Of a stretch of DNA of 64,000 nt, positions 9,263 through 20,038 are shown in pieces. Both the position numbers and the translations under genes were made by a program. This DNA comes from Lineus longissimus. Taxonomy: Eukaryota; Nemertea; Pilidiophora; Heteronemertea; Lineidae. Below the pieces are notes generated by a model. The model searched no databases, was not told the DNA's origin, and saw nothing but the letters and a program-made list of their open reading frames with translations. Positions within the stretch are counted from its first letter, which is position 1. Each line of letters opens with the position of its first letter. The DNA lies in the NCBI RefSeq assembly GCF_910592395.1, contig NC_088313.1:11198937-11262936 (forward strand). Reading direction: 5' to 3'.

Positions 9263-9640
9263 ATCAGATGCACAACTCCACATCAAGAAACTTTGTGAAC
9301 TACTAGGTCTAAGGCTATAGCCTATGTGTGTTTTTCATCATGTTCATGTCAACTGTTGAGTTCTTCCTGCTAAAGAGTAGGCCTAGAGTTTTTTCCACCT
9401 AAAAGTTCTAGAATAAGAATAGCCTAGTGCAAAATCATGTCTAGGGTAGATCAGATGCACAACTCCACATCAAGAAACTTTGTGAACTACTAGGTCTAAG
9501 GCTATAGCCTATGTGTGTTTTTCATCATGTTCATGTCAACTGTTGAGTTCTTCCTGCTAAAGAGTAGGCCTAGAGTTTTTTCCACCTAAAAGTTCTAGAA
9601 TAAGAATAGCCTAGTGCAAAATCATGTCTAGGGTAGGCCT
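9263..9640. repeat. Tandem duplication of about 190 bp
   Basis: The segment starting CAGATGCACAACTCCACATC and ending near ATCATGTCTAGGGTAG occurs twice in a row almost identically. Repeat B has one copy. Confidence 0.8.
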
Positions 9641-9722
9641 CCGTTAGTGTGGATGCAGTTATAAATGATAGCCGAATAGGTGATACACATTATGCACCCT
9701 ACTACTGCATGTCCCACCTGGG

Positions 9723-11583
9723 GTCAGTATTTCAGACTATTTTAACAATAGCTGTGACTTCACCGACTATTGTTAGATTGCCACTGTTTAGGAAGAGTGC
9801 CCTTAACTTTTATATTTTATTTACTTTCAGATTGATGCGATTTATTTCCCGAAGTCAAGAGTTGTGGTGTATTCCGGTAGCATTGTGGTTCAGTGTTATT
9901 TTATAGTAAGTTTATGGACCGACCATGTTCGAAATATAATTATGGTTGAAGATCATTGTCACTCTCTGAACTACATACATGTATGTAACATTTGGATTGT
10001 ACCAGGTAGCTACATAGTATATTCCTGTTGACTACTAGTGTTTTTTATACAGGTTGTCTGAATATCCAGGGCTACTAGAACCCTTCCTTAGCACACTAGT
10101 TGTGGCACGGGTTTAGTCATAAAATACAATTATATCAATACTTTTTCTCTGTTTCATGACACATTCCAAATCAAGGTTGACCCACTTGTTCAATGTTGGA
10201 GATGTGGTGGTGCGATGTGCCAGAGGTTACAATTTATTGTTGCAGTTTAATTTTATTCGCCGAGTTGTAGAAAAATAAGTAACAGGCCGTTTACCTGTGA
10301 TTTTGGAGAGAAAACGGAGGTCACACAAATAATGCCTTTCTGGCTCTACATACATGTAAGGTATGCAACACTGTATTTTTGGGATAAACCTAATCTTCCA
10401 TCCACCATATTATTTTTTTACTGAACCTCGTCATCTTTCTCGTTTCAGCTAACACTGAAGTGGCTTGCTCCAGCCAAGGTTAACGCCATCCATCTGTGCA
10501 AGTGGTTACCCCACTTGCGTTAACCTACAGCCCTCTCACAGTGGTGAGAACAAAGTCCATGTGTCAGCGTGCACTTGCGACTTAATCGCAGGTGTCAGCG
10601 TACACCTGTGCCTGCCAGGTAACTCTGGCATTGGTAACTGTGCAAGGTCTCCGCACTTGCGTTTGCCTCTAACCAAGGCCCTCTCACAGTGGTGAGAACA
10701 AAGTCCAAGTGTCAGCGTGCACTTGCAACTTAATCGCAGGTGTCAGTGTACATCTGTGCCTGCCGGGTAACTCCGGCATAATTTTCCATTGAAGAATTTC
10801 CTTTTTGAGAATTCATCTGTGGAAAATTTCGCGTAACGCTGCTGGCGCTTCCTCAAGTGGTCATCCCTGCTTGAGTTAGCATGCAACTGTGAGTTGTATA
10901 GTCCAGGATCTCTCACGAGAACCCATAGCGGCACAGCAGGCTGCACGCCTGTTATAAACCAAGCAATATATACTGAACAAACTATTATAACCTAACAAAC
11001 AAATATACCAAGCAAACTGAACAAAAAAGCAAAGCAAACTATTCAGAAAGAAGCAATCAACCGATATACAGAACTTGCAGAAGACACAAGGCTGATCAAC
11101 CTGCTAAGAAGATATAAGAATTGAAGAAGAAGAGACGTGTCAAGGTTGCCCGCATCTAACCAGTCCTACAGACCTGTCTGAAGAAAGAAAAGTGGAAAAT
11201 CATCATTAAAAAAGTTCGAGACCTTGTAAAACCAGGACTCAACGTCATTATTCCAAATATTATACTGTATCAGCTTGCATTCTGTATTTCATCATTATTA
11301 TAAATATATTTGGCTTATAGACACTTTCTTGTTGCACACTCTTTGACAAAGTCAGGGCTCCCTGTCTATATACAAGTAAACTGAAATACGTTTAGCTCAA
11401 GAACTTCCTGGACAACGTAATATAATCTGCTCCCAAGGGTCACCTTTGACGAAGTGATTTAATCAGCTCCCGAGGGTAACCTTGGATCAAGTAATATCTA
11501 TTCCCAAGGGAAACTTGGAAGACGTCATATAATTTGATCTTAGTATACTAATACAGTATTCTATTACACAAATTGAAATAAGG
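9723..11583 (+). other. Leader region of the Helentron polyprotein
   Basis: No convincing gene. It contains a two-fold repeat of about 145 bp (10511-10632 and 10656-10780) sharing CCCTCTCACAGTGGTGAGAA and GTGTCAGCGTGCACTTGC, and three short diverged repeats before the ORF (11400-11540) of the type CTCCCAAGGGTCACC. An ORF at 9649-9906 mixes a sequence shared with repeat B and AT-rich DNA; I do not call it a gene. Confidence 0.5.
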
Positions 11584-13014
11584 ATGATTTCTCTTCAACA
11601 GTATCGTTCAGCTGTGGGTTCTTTTTATTGTAGAGCAACATCTAGTAAACATAAGGACATTGTTCAATGTGGATGTACTATTGCAGTTCCAAATGACACG
11701 AAATGCTACAGTCTCTCTGAACTGTATAGTTATAACATTTGGTTTGATGAAATTACTAAGAAAAAGAAAACTAGTATCCAAGTAGACAATTTAAGAGATG
11801 CTGTCTATTACTGTTCAATTCGAAACACTTGTGAATACTACTTTTCTTGTTACTTGCTGCAAGATCTGCTCTTGTATCATTCACATAACTTTGATAAATT
11901 AAAATTATGTGGTGATATAGAAAGCAATCCTTGTCCAATGGATGCACAAATAACTCGAGTGGTCCGCGGCAATTTCCACCAAGGAAATCCAAACATCTTC
12001 TCTACTGACTCTGTTGGTAAGCAATGCGTTGCAAATGCAGTGACCTCATTGATGTATTCACTCATCCTTTCTCCTCTGCATTGGGTATCAAATGATTTGA
12101 ATGAAATCTTGATGAATGGAGACATGTTTTATAGGAGTTTCAATAAGAATGGTTACCTAGCAGTTGAAGAAGTACCCTCCTTGATCAAATGTTTTAATGA
12201 ACATTTCAAATTGAAACGACTTGGTCCGACAGTAAATGTCATTTTGCACCAAACAACAGTTGAGTTGCCAAACTTGTCTCTTCAAAATGCTGTTGATCAC
12301 ATAACAAGCTGTACTGGAGCTATCTTCATTATTGGCTTTGATGCATTCGCAGTGATGTTCTATGAAAATTCTTATTATGCCTTTGATTCTCATAGTAGAG
12401 ATGAGCATGGCAACATAGTTCCCGATGGGACATCAGTTTTGTTAAGGCTCAGTGATGACTTGCAACTTCAATCATATATTACCAAATATGCCAATGTCCT
12501 GCATCAAGTTGTTTTAGAAGTGACATTCTACAAGGTAACTATCCTCACACCAAAGGCCTTTAAATTGGCACTTGATAGACAAAATAATCAGCCTCATTTG
12601 CAATCAGGCCTACAGGTACGAAAAAGAAAGACCATTGAAACATCAACCACCACAGTTCCAAAAAAGATGAAAATAGATGATAAAAATGGTTGCCGTACTG
12701 ATAATAACAAAGAAACCCTACTGAATATTCTGAAGGCTAAAGACTACACAAATCTGGCCATTAATTCTGTTACAAATATTCCTATCGATGAGAAACCATC
12801 ATCAAAAAGTAAGGCAGTGCAGATAACTCCTCTTTCAACATATTTAAGCGATCAGAACATAAAAACACAACAATATGTAAAGAAAAAAGCAAACATGAGG
12901 GAGTACATACGCCTGAAACGTGCTAATCCTGACTACAAAGCCAAGGAAGTCGAAACGAAGCGACAGGTTCGTGCTAATCCAGACTATAAAGCCAAGGAAG
13001 TCGTGCTAATTTAG
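11584..13014 (+). CDS. Helentron polyprotein, N-terminal part: 2A-like motif and C76-like cysteine protease
   Basis: The 476-residue ORF starts at ATG 11584. Residues 108-118 (KLCGDIESNPCP region) match the 2A ribosome-skipping motif except that the key Gly is Cys: TGT at 11932-11934 where GGT is expected. Next comes a protease-like domain: HQGNPNIF, Cys148 in VGKQCVANAV, and Asp268-Ser-His270 in AFDSHSRD. The Cys plus Asp-x-His set and the surroundings resemble the herpesvirus tegument deubiquitinase family (peptidase C76), a domain type I associate with animal Helitron ORFs. The C-terminus runs into Lys/Arg-rich tandem repeats and ends early: a 19-nt deletion within a repeat near 13003 shifts the frame. 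Past that point the frame of the Rep-helicase ORF is open, so both were once one polyprotein. Confidence 0.6.
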   Translation: MISLQQYRSAVGSFYCRATSSKHKDIVQCGCTIAVPNDTKCYSLSELYSYNIWFDEITKKKKTSIQVDNLRDAVYYCSIRNTCEYYFSCYLLQDLLLYHSHNFDKLKLCGDIESNPCPMDAQITRVVRGNFHQGNPNIFSTDSVGKQCVANAVTSLMYSLILSPLHWVSNDLNEILMNGDMFYRSFNKNGYLAVEEVPSLIKCFNEHFKLKRLGPTVNVILHQTTVELPNLSLQNAVDHITSCTGAIFIIGFDAFAVMFYENSYYAFDSHSRDEHGNIVPDGTSVLLRLSDDLQLQSYITKYANVLHQVVLEVTFYKVTILTPKAFKLALDRQNNQPHLQSGLQVRKRKTIETSTTTVPKKMKIDDKNGCRTDNNKETLLNILKAKDYTNLAINSVTNIPIDEKPSSKSKAVQITPLSTYLSDQNIKTQQYVKKKANMREYIRLKRANPDYKAKEVETKRQVRANPDYKAKEVVLI

Positions 13015-13560
13015 ATAATAGAATAAAAGAAAGAGAAAAGGGGACAAAAAGCAAACAGAAACTACGAACACATCCTGACTACAAAGCCAATGAAGTCGAA
13101 ACTAAGCGACAGGTTCGTGCTAATTCAGATAATAGAATAAAAGAAAGAGAAAAGGGGACAAAAAGCAAACAGAAACTACGAACACATCCTGACTACATAG
13201 CCAAGGAAGTCGAAACTAAGCGACAGGTTCGTGCTAATTCAGATAATAGAATAAAAGAAAGAGAAAAGGGGACAAAAAGCAAACAGAAACTACGAACACA
13301 TCCTGACTACAAAGCCAAGGAAGTCGAAACTAGGCGACAGGTTCGTGCTAATTTAGATAATAGAATAAAAGAAAGAGAAAAGGGGACAAAAAGCAAACAG
13401 AAACTACGTACACATCCTGACTACAAGGCCAAGGAAGTCAAAAGCAAGCGACAGGTTCGTGATAATCTAGATAATAGAATAAAAGAAAATCAAAAAGCAA
13501 CACCAACCAAACAGAAACAACGCACTAACCCAGATTACAAAGCCAATGAAAAATCATTAC
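12880..13560 (+). repeat. In-frame tandem repeats coding a basic linker
   Basis: About five units of roughly 120 bp, with shared AATAGAATAAAAGAAAGAGA and CCTGACTACAAAGCCAAGGA words, flanked by shorter partial units. They code for Lys/Arg/Gln-rich repeats (KAKEVETKRQVRAN type) between protease and Rep. One repeat junction near 13003 lacks 19 nt, which breaks the frame; unequal pairing of repeats is the likely cause. Confidence 0.85.
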
Positions 13561-13724
13561 GGCAAAATATTGAGTATGGTTCCACCCTTGACAATTGCAT
13601 AGATAAATTTCATAAAAAAATAAAGATTGGTCCTATTTATATATGCACCTGTTGCCATCAAACCTGGTTCAAAGATTCTGTCATTGATGTTACAAGAGCT
13701 AATGTAGCAACTAAACAACAAGAA

Positions 13725-16700
13725 TTGTTAGCACGATGCAGGACTAAATATATTTCTGTTGACAACAAAGAATGGATCTGTAGGACTTGCCGAGATTCAA
13801 TCAGTGAAGGGAAAATACCCAAGTTATCGATTGCGAATGATGTTGGCTTTAAAGTAAAAGAGAAACCTCCGGAACTTGAATTGCACCAATTAGAGGAGAG
13901 ACTTATATCATTACGTATACCATTTATGCAAATGAGAGAACTTCCTGTCGGTGGTCAAAAGATGGTGAGAGGCAATGTAGTTAATGTCCCAGTTGATGTC
14001 TCAAAAACAATTAGATCTCTACCTAGAAGTTTATCGGAAATGGAAACTGTCCCAGTAAAGTTAAAAAGACGATTGCAATACAAGACTAATGAATTCATTG
14101 AGAATATAAGGCCTACTAAAGTACTCAATGCTCTTAAATGGTTGAAAGACAATGGTCCACTTTACAAGGACGTGAATATTAACGACAACATACAGTGGAA
14201 AGAATCCCTACAACAGCATCACTCAGGAGACATGACAGCATTCGTTGATGCTGCAACATCACAGCCTCTCCCTAGCACCTCACAATTAAAAGATGACAAT
14301 AAAGATGAAACATGTTCTGTCTTTGGTAAAACAAAGTCTCCGTGCATCAAAGACTTACATATTGACCCTGCAGGCCCTTCACCAATGCCAAGTACATCCC
14401 CATTAAAACAGAGAAGACAGAATAGTACACCTAAATGCGACCATCACATTTCCTCCGATACCGATAATGATGAGAGTGATGATGATGATGACAGCGATCA
14501 TTTCAGTGAAGTTGATGAAACAGAAAGAACGTCTGGTAACATGGACACTATGCTTGATACACATGAAGTTACAGAACCGCAGGAATACATATTCGCCCCT
14601 GGAGAAGGACAAAGACCACTTAGCTTATTTCAGGATAGTAATGCAGAATTCCTTTCATTCCCAGCAATATTTTGTGGAGATGGTCGGTCTGAAAATAAAA
14701 TCCCTGTGCACTACAGTGACATCAGCAAATATGAATTAAGATCTGTAGATCGCAGAGTTTCCCAGAATATCCCAAATCTTTTCTTTAAATTGAAGAAGAT
14801 ACAAATCAAGCAAATATCTGATAAAGTTAGGTTAGCTGTCCGGCGTTGCAAAAGCAAAGGAAGAGCATACACTGCCGAAGATGTGTTAAATAACGCAGTA
14901 CGAGATAATATGGTTCGTTTAGATGAAGGCTATTACATATTCAGAACCATACGAAATTCACCACCGTATCTCGAAAACAAGAAGAAAGAAGTTTTTGCAA
15001 TGATACGACAACTCGGAATACCAACCATATTCATGTCCCTGTCAGCTGCTGATACTAGATGGTCACCACTACTGAAGACACTCGGCCAGTTGATTGACAA
15101 GGTAGAATATACTGATGAGCAAATAGAACAGTTCAACTGGCAAACAAGAAGTCGACTTCTCAGTGCTGACCCTGTCACCTGTGCAAGATATTTCGATCAC
15201 AGATTTCAGCAGTTCATGAAAATTGTTTTAAAGGGTCCACATTACCCACTTGGTGGTGAAGTTAAAGACAGCTTTTATAGAGTCGAGTTTCAAAATCGCG
15301 GGTCTCCTCACGTACATATGGCTCTATGGATTGAAGGTGCTCCAACCTATGCATCAGCCTCTGAAGAGGAAGTAGTCAACTACATTGATTCTGTAATTAG
15401 CGTATCAGCTAACGTCAACGAATCAGATAAGCCATTCCTTGCATTACAATATCACAAACATTCGAAGACATGCAGAAAAGGTAAACATCCTGTGTGCAGG
15501 TTTGGATATCCGATGCCACCGATGCGAAGGACCAGAATTTTGGAACCACTTGATCAAGATATAGATGAAGAACTTTTGAAGAAATACAAGGAGAATTTCA
15601 GAAAAATCGATGAAACATTGAATGAAATGGGCGACGGAAAAAATGTCTTTCTCACGTTTGATGAATTTCTTGAACGATTAGAAATGTCTGAAGATGAGTA
15701 CATCAAAAGCATTCAGTCATCCTTGAAGTGTCCAAAGGTATTTCTAAAAAGAGAACCATCAGAAATCCGTATCAACCCATACATGAAACACTTACTTAGT
15801 GCCTGGCAAGCAAACCATGACATACAATTCATTCTCGACGGGTATGCTGTAGCAGTCTACATTATTGCCTACACATGTAAATCCCAAAAAGGCATGAGTG
15901 CTCTTCTAGACACCGCATCTAAAGAAGCAAAGGCAGATAAAATGGAACTCAGAGAAGCTGTTCGCCACATGGGAAACAAATTTCTCAATTCTGTTGAAAC
16001 AGGGGCACAAGAAGCAGCATATCTTGTATTACAAATGCCAATGACACGCTGTTCACGAGATGTGGTCTTCATAAATACAAATAAACCTGAAGAACGTCCA
16101 TTTATATTAAAAGACCGAGACAAATTAGAGAAATTATCACCAAACTCAACTGATGTACAAACCCTAGGGAACATTGGCCTCTATGCTAAAAGACCATTCT
16201 GTCTTAGACAGTATTGCCTAGCAGATTATGTGGCTTGCTTCACAATAACTTATCCAAAAACACAAGAAGACGATGACCTCTTTCAAGACAACATAGACGA
16301 TTACCCCTCTGATGATTCCAGTGACCTTGACGACCAAACCGCAAAACATGCACGCAATAGAGATGAGAACCATGATTTTAGTGTAGAAAAATCCTACATC
16401 ACAAAGAGCGGTATCAAAATAACAAAAAGAAATAAGCCTAAGGTCATCAGATATGTAAAATTTAATAAAGACAATGATTCGGAAGCATATTATAGGGAGA
16501 GAATATTACTATTCCACCCATGGATGACATCTGAAGACAACTTGCTGAGAGATTTTGATACCTATGAACAGCATTACAACTACCTGAAAACATCTACAAG
16601 TATTGAAGCCAAGCGGAGACAATATGAAAATAACATTGACGCACTACAAGAGGCTTTTGCCGAAGCTGAACAAGGTGATATCATGGAGCAAGATGAAATT

Positions 16701-19700
16701 GAGGACACTGTTCAAAGTAAAGAATGCTTATTCTTTGATCCGGAGCGTTCAGATCGTCAGAAGACCTACGACATTGGGCAAGACATCGATATTACAGTTC
16801 GTCCACCAGTTCAAGAAGTTGAGTTGATTGGAAAAAAACTGCCAGATGATCAATACAAAAATTTGCTTCGAACCCTGAACCATAAGCAAAGAGAGTATTT
16901 CACACATATAGTACAAAGATTGAAGACCAGTGATGATCAACTGTGTACATTTCTAACAGGCGGGGCAGGAGTCGGCAAATCACAAGTCGTCAAAGCTTTA
17001 TATCAATTTATGCTTAGACACTTATGTTCTGAAGAAGGTCAGAATCCAGAGGATCTGCGAATACAAATAATTGCTCCCAGTGGATATGCAGCATATGTTG
17101 TAGAAGGCTCAACAATACATTCAGCATTTAGTATACCTTTCAAAAAGAATTTCAAAGCTGACTACATACCCCTATCCATGGAAAAACGAAATACACTACG
17201 CGCCAAGTATAGACACTTAAAAGTCCTTATCATCGATGAGATATCTATGGTCGGTTGTGGAATGTTCTCTTTCATACATCAGAGACTTGCAGACATTATG
17301 GACAACAAGAAGCTCTTTGGAGGAGTACATGTTCTTGCCATTGGTGATATGTATCAACTGCAACCATGTTTTGACAGTTATGTGTTTGAAGATTCTAATG
17401 CACCAAATGCCTTCTTGGCAGGTAATTTTTGGCAAGAACATTTTGTTGTGTACGAACTTGATCAAATAATGAGGCAGCAAGGTGACATGACATTTGCAAA
17501 CATACTGAATAGACTGAGAAGTGGAAAACAAACCCAGGATGACTTAACTCAATTGAAAACACGTATCATAACCCCAAATGATACAAATTATCCTGAAGAT
17601 GTACCTCACATATTTTTGCTTAACAGATTGGTCGATACACATAACAATAACCTTTACGAAAAAGCAACCACTACAAAAGTAACAATCAATGCACATGATG
17701 TTCTCATAACAAATGTTCCTGAAAAACAGAAACAAAAGATACACGAAAGTCTAAAAACAATAGAGACATATAAAGCCTCGGCAAATCTCCAAAGGGCACT
17801 CAACATTGCTGTCTCTTTAACATATTCAACAACAATTAACTCTGATATTGAAGACGGCATTGTCAATGGCTCATCCTGCATTGTCAAGTATATCGAATTT
17901 AAAGACATTGTAAAAAATCCTTCTATCATATGGGTACAATTTGAAGAAACAAAGATTGGACAACAAAGACGAGCAGCAAATCGCTCCCTTTACTCAGATC
18001 CCATCGACAAATCATGGACACCAATATTTGCAGTCAAACGTCAATTCCTATGGGGACAGCATCACACCGTCATGAGAAGTCAATTTCCCTTGAAACCCAG
18101 CAATGCGAGAACTGTACACTCTGCACAAGGCGGCACATTTAAAAAGCTTGTGGTTAACATGAACACTGACCAAGTACTGAGAACAACTCCAACAAACTTA
18201 ATGAAACATTCACACTATGTTGCCTTGAGTCGAGTCAGATCCATTGATGACTTGCACATCCTTGACCTCAACGAAAATGCCATCTCACAATCACCAAAAG
18301 TGTTGAAGTACATGAGATTGATGAAACAGAAAAGCCAACTCTCGTTGTGTTACACGCCTGTCTATCAGGGAAAACAACTCGCCATTGTCTTCAATGATGC
18401 CGAATCAGTGTATGATCATTTTGATGACATCAAACAAAATCAAACTATCACAACAGCATCGGTCATTGCACTAGCGAATTCTCGCTTGAAACAATCCGAT
18501 CATTCTGAAACATATGCTTTGCCAAATTTCAAACTTGTGCGTAATGATCACCCACCAACAGACAATATCATGAGGCCAATGCATGGACTGATGCTATATA
18601 TCAGGAATGATGTCACTGTCTTAAACACAACATTCCATCGAACAGACACTTTCGAAACAATCCTCCTGCACTTACAGCCTCCTCACTCCAATTCTTGTGA
18701 ACAATACCATGTCCTTTTCATAAATGTGTATCCAAATTCCACTTGGCCAACACTAATGAATGATTTCCGTACCTGCTTTTTGCCGTACCAACAAATACAG
18801 AAATTCTTTATAATTGGAAATTTCAATAATATTGACAAGCCGGTAGGCCTATTGGTAAATGATCCGGATTCAGGGAAACTAAAAAAAATAGTGCTCAACA
18901 TGTACCAAAATGACTTGCAAACCATCATGATGCAGAGATATCAACTTGAACAATTTATTGGAGAACAAACCACAAAAGATCTGCCCAAAAAATCCAAAAA
19001 GGATGAACATCTTTTTACACAATCAGATATTGGTATGTTGACCACCTATCAATTGAATGAAGAGTCGAGCACCAAAAAAAACAAGAAAAAAGTATACCAC
19101 TGCCCACATGCAGAATTAGATTTAATGTTTACCAATCCATTGAATTCCCAATACATTCACTCACTGCAAGTAGTTAGTCAGACTTGGTCAAATCATGAAA
19201 TAATACAAACTGCCCTGTCATTTCAAGCGTCAAATCTACTAAAAGTTCTCTACCACAATGCCAGATCTGTTCACGGACACTATAATGATTTGAAACTGGA
19301 TCCTAACATTACAGCTGCATCAATTGTTGCATTATCAGAAACACGTTTACGCCGATCTGATACCGATGACCACTATTCTATAACCAATTTCCAACTTGTC
19401 CGCAATGACCAAAATGCTAACAATCCAATGCAAAGACCACCACATGGACTCATGATATATGTGAAAAATGACATAAGGATATTGGAGAAGCGATTTATAT
19501 CCAGCAATGACTTTGAATCTATCTCTATTTGCATCAACCCAAAAGACTCGCATACAGTGATCCATGTCATTGCTATCTACACGGCACCAACTTGCACATT
19601 CCAAAACCTGGTCTACAAACTACAGGAATGCCTTTCAACGTATGAACCAACTGAAAGATACCTCATCATGGGTGATTTCAACATGAAGTCAATATCCAGT

Positions 19701-19910
19701 ACCGAAAACTATAACACAAGGTTAGAAACGTACATGCTGCAAGGATTTGATTTCACCCAGCACATGACTAAAAACACCACAGATTATGACTCAAAGTTAG
19801 ACCTCGTCTTCGCCAACACCGCCCTATCACACGATATTGATCTTGTCGATGTCATAGACAATTATTGGTCAGATCATAAACTTGTATATACTGCCCTGTC
19901 CTATTACTAG
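13725..19910 (+). CDS. Helentron Rep-helicase-endonuclease
   Basis: 2061 residues counted from 13725, but that codon is TTG and the frame is open back to 13014, so this is the rest of the polyprotein. Order: Cys-pair domain (CTCCH upstream of 13725; CRTC near residue 22), acidic linker, Rep with HUH at His529/His531 (GSPHVHMALW) and the two-Tyr motif Tyr712/Tyr716 with Lys719 (YIIAYTCK), then PIF1-type helicase with Walker A 1079-1086 (GGAGVGKS), Asp1171-Glu1172 (IIDEISM) and the late motif TVHSAQGG. Two EEP endonuclease domains close the protein. The second has Glu1872 (SETRL), GDFNM at 1983 and SDH at 2049-2051. The first has lost these acids (ANSRL, GNFNN, SNH), so it is probably inactive. 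Roles: nicking, strand transfer and unwinding in rolling-circle transposition; C-terminal EEP marks Helentrons. Confidence 0.88.
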   Translation: MLARCRTKYISVDNKEWICRTCRDSISEGKIPKLSIANDVGFKVKEKPPELELHQLEERLISLRIPFMQMRELPVGGQKMVRGNVVNVPVDVSKTIRSLPRSLSEMETVPVKLKRRLQYKTNEFIENIRPTKVLNALKWLKDNGPLYKDVNINDNIQWKESLQQHHSGDMTAFVDAATSQPLPSTSQLKDDNKDETCSVFGKTKSPCIKDLHIDPAGPSPMPSTSPLKQRRQNSTPKCDHHISSDTDNDESDDDDDSDHFSEVDETERTSGNMDTMLDTHEVTEPQEYIFAPGEGQRPLSLFQDSNAEFLSFPAIFCGDGRSENKIPVHYSDISKYELRSVDRRVSQNIPNLFFKLKKIQIKQISDKVRLAVRRCKSKGRAYTAEDVLNNAVRDNMVRLDEGYYIFRTIRNSPPYLENKKKEVFAMIRQLGIPTIFMSLSAADTRWSPLLKTLGQLIDKVEYTDEQIEQFNWQTRSRLLSADPVTCARYFDHRFQQFMKIVLKGPHYPLGGEVKDSFYRVEFQNRGSPHVHMALWIEGAPTYASASEEEVVNYIDSVISVSANVNESDKPFLALQYHKHSKTCRKGKHPVCRFGYPMPPMRRTRILEPLDQDIDEELLKKYKENFRKIDETLNEMGDGKNVFLTFDEFLERLEMSEDEYIKSIQSSLKCPKVFLKREPSEIRINPYMKHLLSAWQANHDIQFILDGYAVAVYIIAYTCKSQKGMSALLDTASKEAKADKMELREAVRHMGNKFLNSVETGAQEAAYLVLQMPMTRCSRDVVFINTNKPEERPFILKDRDKLEKLSPNSTDVQTLGNIGLYAKRPFCLRQYCLADYVACFTITYPKTQEDDDLFQDNIDDYPSDDSSDLDDQTAKHARNRDENHDFSVEKSYITKSGIKITKRNKPKVIRYVKFNKDNDSEAYYRERILLFHPWMTSEDNLLRDFDTYEQHYNYLKTSTSIEAKRRQYENNIDALQEAFAEAEQGDIMEQDEIEDTVQSKECLFFDPERSDRQKTYDIGQDIDITVRPPVQEVELIGKKLPDDQYKNLLRTLNHKQREYFTHIVQRLKTSDDQLCTFLTGGAGVGKSQVVKALYQFMLRHLCSEEGQNPEDLRIQIIAPSGYAAYVVEGSTIHSAFSIPFKKNFKADYIPLSMEKRNTLRAKYRHLKVLIIDEISMVGCGMFSFIHQRLADIMDNKKLFGGVHVLAIGDMYQLQPCFDSYVFEDSNAPNAFLAGNFWQEHFVVYELDQIMRQQGDMTFANILNRLRSGKQTQDDLTQLKTRIITPNDTNYPEDVPHIFLLNRLVDTHNNNLYEKATTTKVTINAHDVLITNVPEKQKQKIHESLKTIETYKASANLQRALNIAVSLTYSTTINSDIEDGIVNGSSCIVKYIEFKDIVKNPSIIWVQFEETKIGQQRRAANRSLYSDPIDKSWTPIFAVKRQFLWGQHHTVMRSQFPLKPSNARTVHSAQGGTFKKLVVNMNTDQVLRTTPTNLMKHSHYVALSRVRSIDDLHILDLNENAISQSPKVLKYMRLMKQKSQLSLCYTPVYQGKQLAIVFNDAESVYDHFDDIKQNQTITTASVIALANSRLKQSDHSETYALPNFKLVRNDHPPTDNIMRPMHGLMLYIRNDVTVLNTTFHRTDTFETILLHLQPPHSNSCEQYHVLFINVYPNSTWPTLMNDFRTCFLPYQQIQKFFIIGNFNNIDKPVGLLVNDPDSGKLKKIVLNMYQNDLQTIMMQRYQLEQFIGEQTTKDLPKKSKKDEHLFTQSDIGMLTTYQLNEESSTKKNKKKVYHCPHAELDLMFTNPLNSQYIHSLQVVSQTWSNHEIIQTALSFQASNLLKVLYHNARSVHGHYNDLKLDPNITAASIVALSETRLRRSDTDDHYSITNFQLVRNDQNANNPMQRPPHGLMIYVKNDIRILEKRFISSNDFESISICINPKDSHTVIHVIAIYTAPTCTFQNLVYKLQECLSTYEPTERYLIMGDFNMKSISSTENYNTRLETYMLQGFDFTQHMTKNTTDYDSKLDLVFANTALSHDIDLVDVIDNYWSDHKLVYTALSYY

Positions 19911-20038
19911 ACATCAATACGCATATAAAAAATTGTCTTGTTCCTGCTTGTGTTGGCCATATTCACCTATAAGCTAAGCATGATCCTGTCTGTTAAAAGA
20001 TGTATACAATTAGCACACTGGCCCCTGGCCTTTTCATT
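19840..20038 (+). other. Internal, eroded Helentron 3' end
   Basis: After the stop codon the sequence follows the 3' tail of the short relatives, but the terminal word reads AATTAGCACACTGGCCCC instead of CGGTGAGCACAATGGCCCC, so the inverted-repeat GGTGAGC is destroyed. The conserved GGCC...TTTTCATT end is still present at 20020-20038. A second, intact end lies at 24214. Confidence 0.65.

Larger units (their letters stand above)
8551..9722. repeat. Direct repeat A, about 1.1 kb (partner at 20039-21040)
   Basis: From ACGGCTAAAGCTTTTTACTT to GTCCCACCTG this stretch parallels 20039-21040 with many small differences. Copy A has two extra parts: a 9-bp-flanked hairpin insertion near 8889-8942 and a tandem duplication of about 190 bp (9263-9640). 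It holds no convincing gene; its last 70 bases (VDAVINDSRIG in one frame) are shared with copy B and may be an old exon. Confidence 0.75.

Noticed and set aside
9649-9906. 85-codon ORF in the Helentron leader
   Set aside because: Half is shared with repeat B, the rest is AT-rich without domain; no start or splice support.
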